Assembly (NCBI GenBank): GCA_963693085.1
Contig: OY856409.1
Coordinates: forward strand, 1,614,375,711-1,614,439,710
Length of the DNA: 64,000 nucleotides
Source: Alisma plantago-aquatica
Taxonomy: Eukaryota; Streptophyta; Magnoliopsida; Alismatales; Alismataceae
Direction: 5' to 3'
Below are positions 10,014 through 22,797 of this stretch, piece by piece. The notes below the pieces were generated by a model. It saw only the letters and a program-made list of their open reading frames with translations, did not search any database and was not told the DNA's origin. Each line of letters begins with the position of its first letter. Positions within the stretch are counted from its first letter, which is position 1. The translations under genes were made by a program, and so were the position numbers.

Positions 10014-11142
10014 GAACTAAGTTCATTCATTCCTCATTTAACCCTTATTAATCAATATTAATTAACCCTAACAATCAATAATAATCTTATAGAAAACTCA
10101 ACGCACTGGTGAAGCAAGCTGTGGTGGCGGCGGCCAGAGGTGGAGGTGGTCGCAACTATGGTTGTAGAGGTGGTCGCAGCTGTGGCCGGAGGTGGAGGCG
10201 GAGATGACTGAAGCTGCAGTGAAGTAGGTGGTGAGCGGTGGTAGGATGATGGGCTGTGGTTGTGGTCATTGGCAGAGATGACTGAGCAAACGATTGGCGA
10301 CAGCAGCGACTGAACTGGAGTGGTGGTGGCGAGCTCCTCTCCACAGTGGTGGTGACGAGCTCCTTTCCACATCAACAACAGTGGCGATGACGAGCAGCAA
10401 CACAGAATCGCAAGACCTAGCTTGAGCGGCAATAGAGAATCGAGATTGAAACAAAGAAGGGGAAGAGTCTGGCTCGCATCAGTTCTATTGAGTTTATTAT
10501 TGACGTCGGTTGTTGCTTAAAACCGACGCTTAACACCATCTACAAACACAGGGACGGGGTGTTCATCGTCGGTTTCAACGTATAATAATCGACATCTATC
10601 CACATATGCCGAAAAAAAATGGGCTTCAATTACAATCATAGTAGTCGATTTGGAACCTAACACCGACACCTATTAGGCAAATTGGGGGGGGTTCGTGGGG
10701 ACAACGCACGAACAAACATCCTCGTCAGTTCCCATGCAACACCCGACACAGAATAAGGCATGAAATTTTACCTCGTGAGGGGTATTTAGGCGTCTGTTAT
10801 GTTCTACATAACCGACGCCATATGGGGGGAACAAATTTTCATGGGGCTTGGCGAGGAACCTGAGTCATCAGTGTGTACACAATCGACGTCGAATTGAAAA
10901 TTTTGGAGGAAATTTTTTTTCCCTGGAAAAATGTATTTCGTGGGTGATTTTGGATGTCGATTCATGTTTCTACCAGCCGACGTTAAAGAAAAAGCAATAT
11001 GTGTGTCTTTTTTAAAGCATCCTACCTCCAGACATAGGTCTCAATTGATAGTTTTAACTGACATCATAGTTTACTAGCGTTGGTGTTCGATTTATAACTG
11101 ACGCCATCAAATATGATGTTATACGTCATTTCTGTACTAGTG
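10014..11142 (-). mobile_element. Right (5') end of an older CACTA element, CACTA-1
   Basis: The stretch ends in TGTACTAGTG at 11142, which on the minus strand reads CACTAGTACAGAAATGAC. It repeats the design of the CACTA-2 right end: a GC-rich block (10100-10480) and then GTCGGT/ACCGAC half-sites (10500-11110). CACTA-2 is joined to it at 10010 with an ATT duplication, so CACTA-2 most likely jumped into CACTA-1, whose left part lies outside the window. Bases 1-17 would then also belong to CACTA-1. No gene is recognised; the small frames at 10058-10454 are repeats of His/Ser-rich low-complexity sequence. Confidence 0.75.
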
Positions 11143-11967
11143 TAGATATCATCATAGACTTGTGAAGTGCAATTGATGCTTATGCCATATGCTATAGGTA
11201 AGTGCTCTTTGGGAAACCCTACAACACTGAGAGATGGTAGACAAATGGTATACATGCTAGTGTGTCCAAGCTAGATAGACCAGCACGCAGTGCCCCCAGC
11301 TTTTGTAGGGCCTAGTCCCAACTCATCCACATGTATAGAACAAGAAACAACCACAAAGAACACCCTTACCTTCCAACAATAACAATAGCAATAAGCAATT
11401 ACTTCATCCACCTATTGTAAGGCACAAAGTGCACCTCTTTGTCATGGATGTTGTGGAGGCCAGAGATGACAATAAATTTTATTACACATTAAATATCTAA
11501 TTAAATAACCTATCAAAGCTTTATTTGATTCTAGATCATCAAGTACCTTGATAGTACTAATCTTGAAGAAATCCTAGAGTTAGATCCTACATATATGGAT
11601 TATATTCTAGAATTTCAAGCCCTCAATTGTAAGCTATTCTCTTTTTTTCTAAAAGTACCTCTTGTGACCTAATGTATATCAAAGAAAATGTTTGAGTTGG
11701 ACTTCATCATCTTCAACATTACAACATGCAGTGCTATATAGGGTACAGACTAGATAAACAAGTTGAGGTGGATTTGTTTAGTAGAGAGAAGAAGGTTAAT
11801 ATTATACATGCTGACAATGAGCAATTTGTTCTGAAGGCAGAAAGTGTGATGACTAATTGTTTTGTATTTTAAAATTCAAAGCAAAGAAACACATCTCACA
11901 TGTTTGTAGAGCCTACCCAACTTTTGTCATTCTCAATCCCTCTCCACCCATACTAGATGATATCAAA

Positions 11968-12705
11968 GTGGTTCAAGATTTCCATGATATTTTTCCGGAC
12001 GAGTTTCTTAGACTCATGCTTTTTGTTGTCATGTTTTTTTTCAAACTCATACTAGACACTCTACATCTCTATATCCCACATAGCATTGTAATTATAAAAC
12101 GTGTTCAACTTAAGAAGAAACTAAATGAGGTTATGTAAATGGGGTAGTAAGACCTAGTTTCTATCACTAAGGGGCTCCAGTTACATTTATGAAAAAGAAA
12201 TATGGTTCTATATGAATGTGACCACATCCTAAATTAGGTGACCATAATAAACCAATATCCTTTTGTGCACATCAATGACTTGTTTGATCACTGGAAATAT
12301 GCATCCATATTTCAAAGATGCATCTACATAGTGAAAATTAACAAAGGTTCATAATGGATTAGTACATAATTAATACTTTCTTTCCCACATGTTGTGGGAA
12401 GAATGCATTCCTATCTATTCCATTTTGATTCACTAATATCTTAAATTCCTTTATGGATATAATGAAATGGTTCTTCCTCCCCTATCCCAACATCTTCATG
12501 CTCATATTATTAATGATGTACTTATGTACCCTTAATAAGTGATCAACACAGAGAGCATCAACAGATCCTTTTTGAGTTTATGTGAGCACACTCATTATAG
12601 GAGATGGTTTCTAAGTGTGAAGTTTGTCTCAATTAAATTACATTTCTAGGCACCATGATCTCAATGGGGCATATTGTTGATGGTCCATCCAAGATTGAAG
12701 AAGTC
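11968..12705 (+). pseudogene. Reverse transcriptase remnant, G1
   Basis: It opens with VVQDFHDIFPDEF, the usual start of the gypsy RT domain. Later come traces of RGSP, SLTNILNSFMDIMKW, and the active-site region at 12503-12530, which reads A-H-I-I-N-D-V-L-M-Y. The family motif there is Y/F-x-D-D, so the first Asp is Asn (AAT at 12512-12514). It ends near the FLG and PSKIE motifs at about 12640-12700. Several stops and frameshifts make it non-functional. Confidence 0.75.
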
Positions 12706-13300
12706 ACAAAGAGGCAGTTACCAAATAACCCCTCTAAGATACAAAGTTTTATGGTTACTATAGATGATTTGTTCATAGATTTTTGGAAATATCTCTTCCG
12801 ATGACAAAGTTGACATGAAAGGAAGCAAAGTTTGTCTTGACCCCTTAGTGTGAAAAGAGTTCTTGGAGTTGAAGAACTGCATAACTTCTAACATTATGTT
12901 TTCCCTACTCATTGAGGGTAAATCCTATATCTTTTTCACTAACACCTTCAAACTAGGGTTGATTTGTGTACTTAGGAAAGGAATATGAGTGAGAAGCTAA
13001 ACATCACATTAATTGAAGATCAATGAAAAACCTTTTCCTACTAATGATTTAGATTTGTCTTCAATAGTACTTGCTCTAAAGGTATGGCATCACAACTTGT
13101 ATGAAGTTCAATTTGAACTCTTCTTCTATGATAAAATCTTGTAATGCATATTGACCCAGAAAGATCTAAACATGTGACATAGGAGATGCATGGAGTATTT
13201 CAAAGTCTTTGACTTCACCATCAAAACTATCATGCAAACACATTATTGTCATTGACACTGTAAGTAGAAAGAATGACATTGTGTGTACCTCTATAAGATT
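12706..13300 (+). pseudogene. RNase H remnant, G1
   Basis: It corresponds in order and by similarity to 59769-60350 of copy G2, where the end of the RNase H domain (YHHGKTIVFVDALSRK) is readable. Here the same stretch is shifted and stopped (for example TATCATGCAAACACATTATTG at 13226 for the histidine-glycine-lysine part). Identified mainly through the better copy. Confidence 0.6.
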
Positions 13301-13379
13301 TTTTTAATGGAGGATCACGAAGTACTCTCAATTTGAAGACATTGTTGTCAGATGATGTAGATTATATAGTGGTTGAAAA

Positions 13380-14400
13380 GTTGTGAGTGCATATACTAGT
13401 ATGTGTATCACTCCCTTATGGATTTCAAATAATTTTTTTACATAGTTATCTAGCCTCGATATTGATGATATGAAGTTGCTAAATAGAAAACCAAAATATG
13501 AGTCCATTTTTGTAGATTGTGATATTCATTTTCGACATAGGATGTGGATCATGGATGTTGATGACATGAGACATGAAGTTTTGAGTTAAGACTATGGGTC
13601 CATGTACACAACTCATTCTAGTATAATCAAAGATGTACAGGGCCCTACAATGGTTTTTTCCCCCAAAAATTATGAAGAGATATATCACCATAATTGTAGT
13701 GAAATATCTAACATGCTAGACAGTGAAGTTAAAACATCATAGATATAGTGGTATTCTTCACGCACTTGATATATAAGAGTGGAAGTAGGATAAAATCACT
13801 ATGTATTTTGTTATTGGATTCAGAATGTGAAAAATATGTTTACAGTGCAATATGGTTTTTTTAATTGCCTAACAAAGTTAGACTACTTTATACTTTTATT
13901 AGAACATACATGGTTCCTATAATGGTACAATCATACATGGACTGACTGACAATTTCCTTGGCACCCACATATGGTAATCCTGAACATCGATGTTCATTGA
14001 ATGGGACAACTAGGAAACCTACCACATGCATTGATTATCTTCAAGATAGTCACTCGGCACATGGAAAGATGAAAGGTATGAGTCTCTGGGCACTAGAGCA
14101 AGAATCTTGATGCAATTTTTGTTGAGGAGGACTATTAATCTACTGGCATGGATCGCATCCTGGATGTCCTTACCCATAGGTCAACAACCTCTGATGAGAC
14201 AAATTTCTGCTTGCGTTGAGTACCTAAGGCGGTAGGTTCTAATTGTGATCCAAAGTTTACATCATGTGTGCGTAAGAAGATGTAGGATGAGATGGGCTCC
14301 AATCTATGTTTTAACTCATCATATCACCTTTCAACATATGTATAGTCAGAGTAGACGGTACCAATTTTATTGGATTAGTTACATGCTTATTTGATTGATT
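13380..14400 (+). pseudogene. Integrase remnant, G1
   Basis: The part at about 13778-13820 reads E-W-K-stop-D-K-I-T-M-Y-F-V-I-G-F. G2 and the family have EWKWEKITMDFVIGF. So G1 has lost a Trp to a stop and the first catalytic Asp to Tyr. Downstream, D-E-M-G-S-N at about 14287 fits the Q-x-E-M-G-x-x-L motif of the core. Confidence 0.65.
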
Positions 14401-15763
14401 AAGGTGGTTTTCGTGATCAATATCTCCCATTTCCCTATTTTTCTTACAAATAGATACTAAGAAAGCATTGGTATGTCACCCTTCAATGATTTCATGTTAA
14501 TATTTTTCCACTCATTACTTGTTTGAGGTTATTCTTTACTCACATTTGATAGTGATACTATTATGAAATGCTTAATCTAATCATAATTAGATCTTCCACT
14601 AGGATTTTTCAAATGAGTCTAGTACCCCTCAAACCTATTTCCCATTACTACTTAATAACGAAAGCAACTTTGGATCACCCTATACTTCCTTTTCCCTTAG
14701 TTAGTTGAACATGTATTCCTTGAATTTCCCCCAACATCATCGGTGTTCTCCTATGGATACTTCAATAGTGCCAACATTTCTGGTGCCAAATTCAGTGGAC
14801 TTCAAATTTAATTTCTAAACTCCCCCACTTTTCATTTCATAACACTTCTTTCTTTGTGCATTTTAATATTGTGAACTCTTGATGTCCTTCTTCATGTAAC
14901 TTTTCAAAGATGGCTTCCCGCCGCTATTTGTGGTTATTGGAATGAGCTTAAGTTTGGAGTTAGTTACAACCTAGCACAACCTTTGGGTTTTCATCCCACA
15001 CACATGGATGTCGATATTGGGATCCCACAATTTGGGAGCTCTCTATAGTGAAGCAGCATTGGACATAGACCGGGGGAGAATGGATGGGGACAATTCACCT
15101 TGTGGTATTCCTCCCTCCCTGTAGAGGCCCAATGGATGATGTTTTGACATTATGTCATCAGTGACTTTTTGTCCCAAAAATGTTAAATGACCACACATGA
15201 ATTTAATCAAGGGAATACACACATATTATCTATCACATGCAGTTAATTAATAATCACATTTGAGGGAATATTATGTATTTCATAATGTTTATTAATTATG
15301 TATCTAGTATTTTATTTTACTTGAGAAATCATAACCAATTATTAGCTTATAAGGACAAATGTGTATCTATAGGTTAGTAAAATCTACAAAAATCTTCCCA
15401 ATCTATTAGTGTGGCTTTGGGAGTCAAATACAATTTTTTTTCAAAACAAAATGTTTATGGAGCTTCAGCTAATTATTTTAATCTTTATTAACACCAAATG
15501 CTCAAAAAAAGTCAGATTTATGTTGAAAAACCTGACTCTAAACTTTAGTACTTTTTGTATATCTAGGCTAATTGTGACGTATGTGTAATCTTCTATTTTG
15601 TTTGAAATTATAATGACTAAAAAACATATTTCTATGATGAGGTGTTTTTACCTCTATATGATTTATATTGTCATTACCATTGAAATACTTGATTCACAAA
15701 CATGAAATCTTTCAATTTCCCTTTGCTTGATATATATATTTTTGTCTTGGGTCTGTGACCCCA
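14401..15763 (+). other. Non-coding 3' part of G1
   Basis: No gene is seen. The sequence matches 61345-62578 in G2, including CTCTCTATAGTGAAGCA, and ends in CTGTGACCCCA where element A starts. Probably the untranslated region before the 3' LTR. Confidence 0.6.
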
Positions 15764-18349
15764 TGGTGCATCCCCCCAGAAGTGCACACACTAATCAATT
15801 GGGACTTGACTAGATGCGCCCCACGAGATCAGAACACACGAGGGATAACTTTCAAAATTTATAATGGACCTACACACACTCCCTCAAACAAAAATACTAT
15901 GTCCGCAAGCGCATGGGGTCATTCTATAGTATAGGAGGGTGGCAAGTATAGGGTCAATCCATAGGGAGAAAAGGGGATACTAGAGCTAGGTTAGTTTTTG
16001 GAGCTAGGTTCTTACTGCGGAATCTAGGGTTGAAGGGTTTAAGGGTTTTTTTGGTTGATTACACTAATCGTGAATAAACAAGTAAATAAAGGAAAACAAA
16101 CAAGATCAGAACCTAAATTAACCCTATACAATTAATTCTACTAAGTAAGAAAAGGCAAGGCAAGCAAGGAAAAGAACAAGCTATGATAAGGAAAGCAAGA
16201 AGTGGTCTACACTACACTAATCTAGCAAGTAGGTCAAAAGAACAATCAAAGACTTAAACTAGCAAGAGAAAAGAAAGAACAAGACAAGAAGCTAACTAAG
16301 CAAGTAAATAGCTAACTAAGTTAACATTCGCTAAGCAAGAAGGCAATTGGGGTTTTAAAGCAATCAAGGGATGTGTGGGCTGTTTGGGGGATGTACTTAT
16401 CAATTAGGTTTGGGGTGATATGTGAACATTATGCTTTTATTTAGATTACGAAACCAAACAACAAGCTAGAGTCTAATGAATTGTCCTAGACTACTAATTG
16501 GCCATGCATAGGATAGGTTGTGCATAGGGGACTAGTCCCTAAGACTTCCTACTACCCTTACGAGGCTCAATTGGGTTGGGTCTTGGTGGAATTCAATTAC
16601 AGTCTAATCAAGCCAAGGTTTCTAGATTAGAGGATCTTAGGGAGATTAGGGGTTGAGGGTAGTAATGGGAGTGGAAGTGAGTTTTAGGCCTCACTTCACC
16701 CACATTCTAGCCTTCAGAAAGCCCCATGCTAAGCACACTAAACTCATCTAAACTAGCTACTTAGATCTCTCAACTAGGGTTAGGGGAATTGATTAGCATG
16801 TAGGAGGATGGGTAGCTACATAGGGATCCATGAATTGGACCTAAGATTGAATCCCAAAATTCACACATATAAGCACTTTTCCTAAATTTCTAGGCAATTT
16901 CAAGCACAAACCAACAAGAAATTTTCGAAGAATGAGATAGAAATAGAACATAATCATTAACAAATGAAATTACAATGTTTACATATCATTTTCCCCCAAC
17001 ATGGTATCAAAGTAACATTTTTTACCCCAAATAGCCCACCAAGGGGACTAGCTACTCATGGAAATGAAAAATACAAAAAGAAAGGAGAATGAGGTTGAAG
17101 AAGCCATGGAGCTCAATGTAGATGGAGTAATCCTATTCTCCAGCTGCTACAAGACATCCTCCTCCTTCTTTTCAGATGCAAGGGTATAGAATGATGGTAT
17201 AAAGTGGCTAAAACACCAAGAAACTAGGGTTTTGGTGTTGGAAATGGTGAAATGGAGTGGAACAAAGGTGGAAATGAAGTGGAATGGATGTGGGGCAAAA
17301 TGGGGTGATAGAAGGTATCTAGGGGTGGCCAAGCTCAGCCTTCGGCTATAGGTCAAGTAGGGGTAAAGTGGGAAATGCCATGGAAAAGTAGCTAGGTTTT
17401 TGTGAGTAGCACGACCATGGTGGGTGTAAGGGAACATGGTCATGGTGGAGTAGAATGACCTTGGTGAAAAATGGGGAAAAATCATAGTAACGTTGGTGGT
17501 TTTCAACTGAAAATGGCACGGCCATGGTGATCACCATGGATGTGGTGGGGAAAGGGTGGCACATCTTGTCACATCCAAAATCTCTAGAACCTATAAAGTA
17601 CATGATAAGTTATTGATGAAATTGTTGTGGGTTCAGAATGAGACATATCGGTCCAAATATAAAGCTTTTCACCTGATTCATGAGCCCATTAATGTTTTAC
17701 TGGGACCCTAGGAGTAAATATGTACTTTGACCATATTATGATGTTATATTGGATCCAACTAAATATATGATTGATATACAAGCAATAAGAAGGTTCATAC
17801 TAATTTTGGTAAATTTGAGGTAAGACATAAAAGAAGGACTTAAACACAATCTAGTCAATCTCCAAGTATACTGATATTCACCTATAAGTTTGATAATATA
17901 TGATGGTCTTTTTCAATTCAAGTACATATAAAGTGAAATTAATAATATTTATATTCCTTTGAATAAGGAGCAATGTGGTTATGTGAATAAATTACGAAAG
18001 AAAGTCTGACCTTGGTATTTGTATACAGATTGTGAAGCATGAAATGAATGTATGGATGTATCTCAGAGTTAATATAATATAGGGTGTGGCCTACAGACAA
18101 TAGAAAAGGGATGCTTTTTGTTTCTTAAAAAAATCTAAAGAAGTCATGTTTGATCGTGTCTAGTGGTATACTATATAATTTACTAAAAAGACCATTTTGC
18201 TTCAGGCTTTAGATGTAAAGAATAGAAAATATATATTGAGAGGAAAAAGGAAGGATTATTGTAACCGTCCATAACTACGGTTGTCAAATTTGGAATTAAA
18301 TTACTAAGTTGCCATTCGAAACTTTCTATTCTTAGGAATCCCTTTTGAT

Positions 18350-19426
18350 ATTATTAGCACTACAATGTAAGGTTTTGTGGACAATTCACCATAGATGACT
18401 CACTAATTGCAATTAGAAGATTATAATAACAACGAACCATGAAGCGACATTTGATGCTCCATCCTTTAGAGTATTTGTACCCTAGCTTGGTTCCTTAAGA
18501 GGAATGATAAACTGCATCCTTGACCATAGGGTTTTGAGGGTTGGTAACCCATGCAAAATGGTTAATGTCTCTTTTCATTCAAGAAGATAACAAGAAGTGA
18601 AAGGTGTGTACCCTTGGGAAGGTCATTTTTTATCTAACGGTGTAGTATATGATTAGAGGACAAGGGATTCATGATGACTTTAGTGTGGGATTTCACAAAC
18701 TAAGGTAAGTGGTCTATGACCACTTATTAAGCTGGATGTATCTACATGTTCCTTAAAGAAGGCTTTCATTATTATTTGTGATCCTATATTCTAAGATATT
18801 AGAAAAAATTCAAGCAAGATTTTGTAATTTCATGACTATAACCTTACTATGCTTCAGATCTCAAGTAGAGCCATGTTAATAAGGATTCTAAGAATGATTA
18901 AGATCTAAGAATTTTTTGTGTGATAGGGTAATAAGATTTAAATGCCTTAATTCAAAATTATGTGTCCAAGAAAAGACCCATGTATTAAGATTTAAGATCA
19001 TGGTAAGATCATGAGATATGAATGCACTAAGATTCATATAAGATCAAATTTAATAAGATGAAATGAGATTAAAAGAGTTAGACCTAGGCCCTAGTGCCCG
19101 TCAACTCAAGAGAGATGACATAGGAACTATATTCATTTCAGGAGTCCCCAGTCCAGAGCATAGGCTCCAGAAAAAGATACATAAAAAGAAAGAATAGTCA
19201 TTTACGCTTAATATTTTCCTATAGATTTCCATGATGGTTGTACATGATAGTTGATAGGGATATTAGACATAATTAGTTATCCATGAGAGGGTCATACTTT
19301 AAAGGTGCCTATGAGACTTAATGACATTTGTCAAGAATTAGTATGATATGTGAAACTCTACAGTGGATAGCCTCCTATAGTTTAACAGAATTTTGAGGAC
19401 GAAATTTCCATAAAGATTGGTAGTGT
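18350..19426 (+). other. Residual interior of element D
   Basis: No open frame is recognisable. A likely coding tail of gag-pol ends near TTTTGAGGACGAAATTTCC (19390-19408), followed by the 3' LTR start. Identity rests on position only. Confidence 0.4.
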
Positions 19427-22400
19427 TGTCACATCTGAAATTTCCATAACATAGAAAGTACATGATAAAGTTATTGATGAAATTATTATGGGTTGAGAAT
19501 GAGACATATCGGTCCAAATATGAAGCTTTTCACCTGATTCACGAGCCCATTAATGTTTTAATGGGACCCTAGGAGTAAGAATGTACTTTGACCATATTAT
19601 GATGTTATTTTGGATCCAACTAAAAATATGATTGATATACAAGCGAGAAGAAGGTTCAAATTAATGTTGGTGAATTTGAGGTAAGACATAAAAGAAGGAC
19701 TTAAATACAATCTGATATTCACCTATAAGTTTGATAATATATGATGGTATTTTTCAATTCAAGTACATATAAAATGAAACCAAGTATATTTATATTCCCT
19801 TGAATAAGGAGCAATGTGGGCATGTGAATAAATTATGGAAGAAAGTTGGACCTTGGTATTTGTATACAGGTTGTGAAGCATGAAATGAATGTATGGATGT
19901 ATCCCGGAGTTAATATAATATAGGATGTGGTCTGGAGACAATAGAAAAGGGATGCTTTTTGTTTCTTAAACAAATCTAAAGAAGTCATGTTTGATCGTGT
20001 GTAGTGGTATACAGTATATTTTAGTGAAAAGACCGTTTTGCTTCAGGCTCTAGATGTGAAGAATAGAAATACATTATTGAGGGGGAAAAGGAAAGATTAC
20101 TGTGACCGTCCGTAACTGCAGTAGTCAGATTTGGAATTAAATTATGAAATCGCCGATCGAGAGTTTCCGTCCTTGGGAATCCCTTTTGATTAGGAGTTTG
20201 GGGTGGCATGGACGGCGGGGTATAAAAAAAGACGGCAGAGATATTCAGGCCTGACAAGAACCTTTGGTAGAGTGGACTCTCGCCGGAGAACGACCGTTCG
20301 ACCACACTGTCTTGCTCTATGAGCACTATTGATAATATGAAATTTGAGTCTGTGGATCTATCACTGCTACGGATGAAAGACGACTGGGTGTGGGTAGGAC
20401 GAGATGATCCATAGAGCGGTGTCTACCATCTGTAGCACCACGCCCCCCGGAGGCGACAGAGTTGGGAGGGTTGGGGGTTGGCGCATCAGCCTTCTGGAGA
20501 TCCCCCAACCTTATTCGATAGCAAGAAAAGTCAATCAAATGGATAGCCCTCAGATATCAAATGAATGGCTGTGAGTAATTCAAGTTGAGGTAATTTCAAA
20601 AATTCCTATCTTGAGATCTACATGTCAATTTTTAGCGTATAAGATATCAATTGAAAGCTTCTTATGTATATTATCTTATAAGAATATATCTAGATATTGT
20701 ATTGAACGTTTGATAATTATTACTAGCTAATTTCTAAAGTATATATGATTTTAATGTTTTGGGAACTAAAAATAGTAAACGACTTTGGAAATTAGTGAAT
20801 ATTTTACCCAAGGAGTATTTTGACATGTTGTATATGATTCTAAATCCTGATCATTTGTATTTAATATTTTATCAAGGTTCTTGATATAAATCATAATAAG
20901 GGTATTTTGGGTATTTCACCTATGATCTGACTATGAAACGATATGATCTTTTAATCCAAGATCCTACTACATTGTATGATTACTATTCCCAAAGTTTTAT
21001 TGGAGTTTTAAATTTATTGTATTAATATTTAATTTTGAGTATTAAGTGGCCATTAGGGCGATATGATTGATGTCTATTGTTATCGTTATGATATAGGTAT
21101 GCATATTTTGTCTAGAAGATAATTTGTAGCCATTTCCTTCATAGTAATTGAGACAATAGGATTCTTTTATGTGATTATATTTGAGATTTACTCTCATTAT
21201 ATGTTGTACATGCTTATATTAGTGGATAACATGATTGTTGGGGCTTATTTGAGTATACTATTTTATAACAATTATATAATAAGAGTTTTGATGTATTTTC
21301 AACACCAAGATTTTATGGTCATTTTATATCAAAGTTATGTTTAGTCTAAATAAGAACCAATTTAGTTCAGGAGGTCAAGGTGATGGGTCTTGAGATTTGA
21401 AAATGGAAAGAGAAATACACATAGACTTATAGAGTGTTGTTGATATCGAGGTAGTATGTTGTGAACCAAGGAATGCAGACTACATTCAGGATCTTCTCAA
21501 ATAAGGTAAGTGGACCATGCCCATTGAATTTCATTATTATTATGATTCAGCCTACACATCCTTATATAGTAACTTAGAAATTAAGTTACTTTTAGATTTC
21601 AATAATTCATATCTTCTCATGCTTTGAGAAAATTAGGTTTCATCCAATTTAAGTTAAGTTGACATATCATCAGATTTCAAGTATTTGATAATTATAGTAT
21701 TTGTGTGCTTTGTTCAATTTATTTTATTAAGTTGTTACACTCAAATGTCCAATATATGTTATTAGAATTATGTTAAGTCCTCATGTGAAAATGGAGCTTC
21801 AGATTAAGATTATCATATTATAGATCCAAAGTTATATTCAGTTTAGAATTATAGGGCAGAGATATAGATACAGAGATAATAGATCAAATTCAATGATAGA
21901 AATAAGAACATATGCAGAGATAAGAAATTAAGATTCAAAGATAAGAAACAAAGAGCAAATTCATACATATGAGATTAAGATTTAAAATAAGAAATTAAGA
22001 ATAGAGATAGAAAATGACATCAGAATATTAATTATACATTATAGGATAAGTCCTCAACAGAGAATCCTAAGACAATTTAGAGAGTGCATTGTACCACACA
22101 CTACGAGTGACACAGAGGACACATTGTGCCAACAAAGGGTGTGTTATACTTTGGTATCAACAGAGGGCACATATTGCCAATAGATGGTGTGTTACACCAT
22201 AGAGGACACTTCAGTGTCAACAGAGGGTCTGTTGCACCATAGAGGACATTTTGGTGTCAACAGAGCCACAAACTAGATAAAAGACATAAATAAAAGATAC
22301 ATTGATTTATTATAAGTTTACAACTTTTAGATATTAGATCAACTTTTAGTTATATCATATTTATGTTCATTGTATTAAGAATTCAATTCCACTTACTATA

Positions 22401-22746
22401 ATCTAGGTTTTCCTTTGTCCATGGCTGGGGATGAGATGTCTATAGATACAAGAATTCAAAAGGTAGTCATGACAAGAGGATGCAACTACAACTTTAGGAG
22501 GTTTTCTTGGTGGGGCACAATCTACACGATCCCAGACTTAATATGGGATTCTTACAAGGTAGTATCATGGTATTAAGTTTCTTTTGTAATAGAGTTACTT
22601 GTCTAAGAATTTATTAGAATGTATTTTTACACTAGTTTGTATTGTTTTTTATCTGTTATTATTGTAATGCATATCATGTTAGTAACACTCCCTGGTTGAA
22701 AAAAAATTAGCTTCCACCCATGCGATATGAAAATTGAGGTGTTATA
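19427..22746 (+). repeat. Right LTR of element D
   Basis: About 3.3 kb from TGTCACATC to GGTGTTATA. If the terminus was TTACA, the final CA has mutated. A less AT-rich block lies at 20190-20540, and open frames on the minus strand there (20021-20326, 20326-20538) are unsupported. Tandem repeats sit at 22095-22265. Confidence 0.65.
22095..22265. repeat. Tandem repeat of about 45 bp in the D LTR
   Basis: Units alternate CATAGAGGACA, a stretch with TTGGTGTCAACAGAGG and GTGTTACAC. About four copies with clear divergence. Confidence 0.7.
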
Positions 22747-22797
22747 GTCGTGGTCATCACCACGACCATGGTGGCCACCACGACTATAACACCTCAA
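22734..22797. repeat. Hairpin at the right edge of element D
   Basis: The 21-base arm TTGAGGTGTTATAGTCGTGG(T) at 22734 is repeated inverted at 22777-22797. The arm contains the last bases of the D LTR. The loop holds CATCACCACGACCATGGTGG, which is LTR-A sequence. Confidence 0.8.

Larger units (their letters stand above)
11143..15763 (+). pseudogene. Degenerate Ty3/gypsy pol region, copy G1
   Basis: The sequence matches the second copy at 58270-62575 nearly throughout, and both are full of stops and shifts. From left to right: a pre-protease/protease stretch (FVMDVVEARDDN at about 11440-11475), reverse transcriptase, RNase H, integrase, then a non-coding tail from about 14400. Its 5' part is cut off by CACTA-1 at 11142 and its 3' end is interrupted by element A after 15763 (TGACCCCA). 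It resumes at 39879. Confidence 0.8.
17567..22746 (+). mobile_element. LTR retrotransposon D, internally deleted, nested in the left LTR of A
   Basis: It begins TGTCACATCC at 17567, and a second TGTCACATC start lies at 19427, preceded by GAATTTTGAGGACGAAATTT. That phrase is the stretch typically found before the 3' LTR of Ty3/gypsy elements, so D is in plus orientation. The first about 780 bases of both copies align. After that the left copy leaves the alignment at about 18350, so most of the left LTR and nearly all of the interior appear deleted. The right LTR seems to run to GAGGTGTTATA at 22746. A clean target duplication was not found. No gene is recognised. Confidence 0.7.

Noticed and set aside
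10058..10454. Three minus-strand frames with Ser/His/Pro-rich products
   Set aside because: Overlapping frames over GTGGTGGCGG-type simple sequence in the CACTA-1 leader; no codon or domain evidence.
18..11142. One single CACTA element ending at 11142 instead of 10010
   Set aside because: Flanks would be ATT and TAG, not a duplication, while the end at 10010 has an exact ATT match.
17147..17603. Overlapping minus-strand frames of 119 and 85 residues (also 38953-39376)
   Set aside because: Located in LTR A over the CCATGG motif cluster; His/Pro-rich products with no family.
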